Shown here: positions 63,789-64,000 of the stretch, piece by piece
Position numbering within the stretch: position 1 is the stretch's first letter
Layout: each line of letters opens with the position of its first letter
Source of the DNA: Streptomyces melanogenes
GTDB taxonomy: Bacteria > Actinomycetota > Actinomycetes > Streptomycetales > Streptomycetaceae
Direction of reading: 5' to 3'
Assembly: GCF_014649795.1 (NCBI RefSeq)
Contig: NZ_BMTS01000001.1
Location: 248,001 to 312,000, forward strand
Length of the DNA: 64,000 nt
Notes under the pieces: generated by a model
Told to the model about the DNA's origin: nothing
Databases searched by the model: none
Seen by the model: only the letters and a program-made list of their open reading frames with translations
Made by a program: the position numbers and the translations under genes

Positions 63789-64000
63789 TCAGACGCCCAG
63801 GGAGCGGGCAAGCGAGCGCACGCCTTCGACGCTGTCGGCCTGGCTCGGCTTCCAGCCCAGCTCCGCCTTGGCCTTGCTGCTGTCCAGGCGCAGGTTGGTC
63901 GCCATGACGGTGTGGGCGAGCGGGGCGGGCTTGAGCAGCCACAGCGGGATGCGCAGCGGAGCCGGTGTGCCGAAGGCCTCGGCGACAGCGCGGACATGGC
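63789..64000 (-). CDS. NAD-dependent epimerase/dehydratase family protein (5' truncated)
   Basis: Only the last 70 residues are in the window; the gene enters from beyond base 64000 and stops at 63789. The end (TVMATNLRLDSSKAKAELGW, then KPSQADSVEGVRSLARSL) is the usual C-terminus of extended SDR/NAD-dependent epimerases, with the conserved DSSKAKAELGWKP element. It is the gene upstream of the ECF41 sigma factor, a partnership of oxidoreductase or epimerase with such sigma factors that is well known. Confidence 0.8.
   Translation of the reverse strand, partial: HVRAVAEAFGTPAPLRIPLWLLKPAPLAHTVMATNLRLDSSKAKAELGWKPSQADSVEGVRSLARSLGV

Noticed and set aside
1..64000. CRISPR arrays, insertion sequences, prophage, rRNA or tRNA genes
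   Set aside because: No regular spacer repeats, transposase, integrase or structural phage genes and no conserved RNA sequences were seen on reading both strands.

Overview
This is a very GC-rich window with the gene density, third-position G/C bias, frequent GTG/TTG starts and gene families of a Streptomyces chromosome. Conservon genes, a DUF742 protein, an ECF41-type sigma factor, long secreted subtilases and rare TTA codons all fit that genus; the species cannot be named from the sequence. I see no rRNA, tRNA, insertion sequence, prophage or CRISPR array. 53 protein-coding genes are described, two of them cut by the window ends and one carrying a frameshift.

Layout. 1-5615: a sugar ABC importer (binding protein, two permeases), a GH36 alpha-galactosidase and a LacI regulator, all joined by 4-bp start/stop overlaps. 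5726-9892: an unknown protein, then a minus-strand operon of polyprenyl diphosphate synthase, ABC ATPase, ABC-2 permease and a frameshifted SRPBCC gene. 10068-15868: a secreted S8 protease, HutD and an NCS1 permease. 16125-18880: a type-VII-secretion-like trio (WXG-like helical protein, DUF1023 alpha/beta hydrolase with WXG-like N-terminus, lipoprotein) behind a perfect 16-bp palindrome. 19113-25661: an AraC-family regulator and a very large secreted multidomain protein that both carry a TTA codon, plus a ricin-B lectin.

25992-38873: mixed metabolic, envelope and DNA-associated genes: LmeA-like lipid-binding protein, RidA, aldehyde dehydrogenase with a GAF regulator, a Tat amidase, a repeat-rich membrane protein, a SWIM/SNF2 pair, a fatty-acid desaturase and TrmO. 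38988-46407: a 1,155-residue repeat protein, two unknowns, a PadR/hydrolase divergon with a clear operator, and a methyltransferase. 46588-53435: an MHYT sensor followed by a complete conservon (cvnA-cvnB-cvnC-cvnD), a second roadblock paralogue and a Streptomyces-type unknown.

53495-64000: a membrane glycosyltransferase-like protein, a secreted galactose-oxidase-type copper radical enzyme with two discoidin-like domains, an SDR/MFS pair, a TTA-containing unknown divergent from a TetR/MFS pair, and an ECF41-type sigma factor behind a partial epimerase gene. The most distinctive signals are three TTA-codon genes, the palindrome-fronted secretion-like trio, the PadR operator, an SNF2 gene whose coding frame extends upstream of any ordinary start codon, the frameshifted last gene of the prenyl-synthase operon, and the extended conservon.
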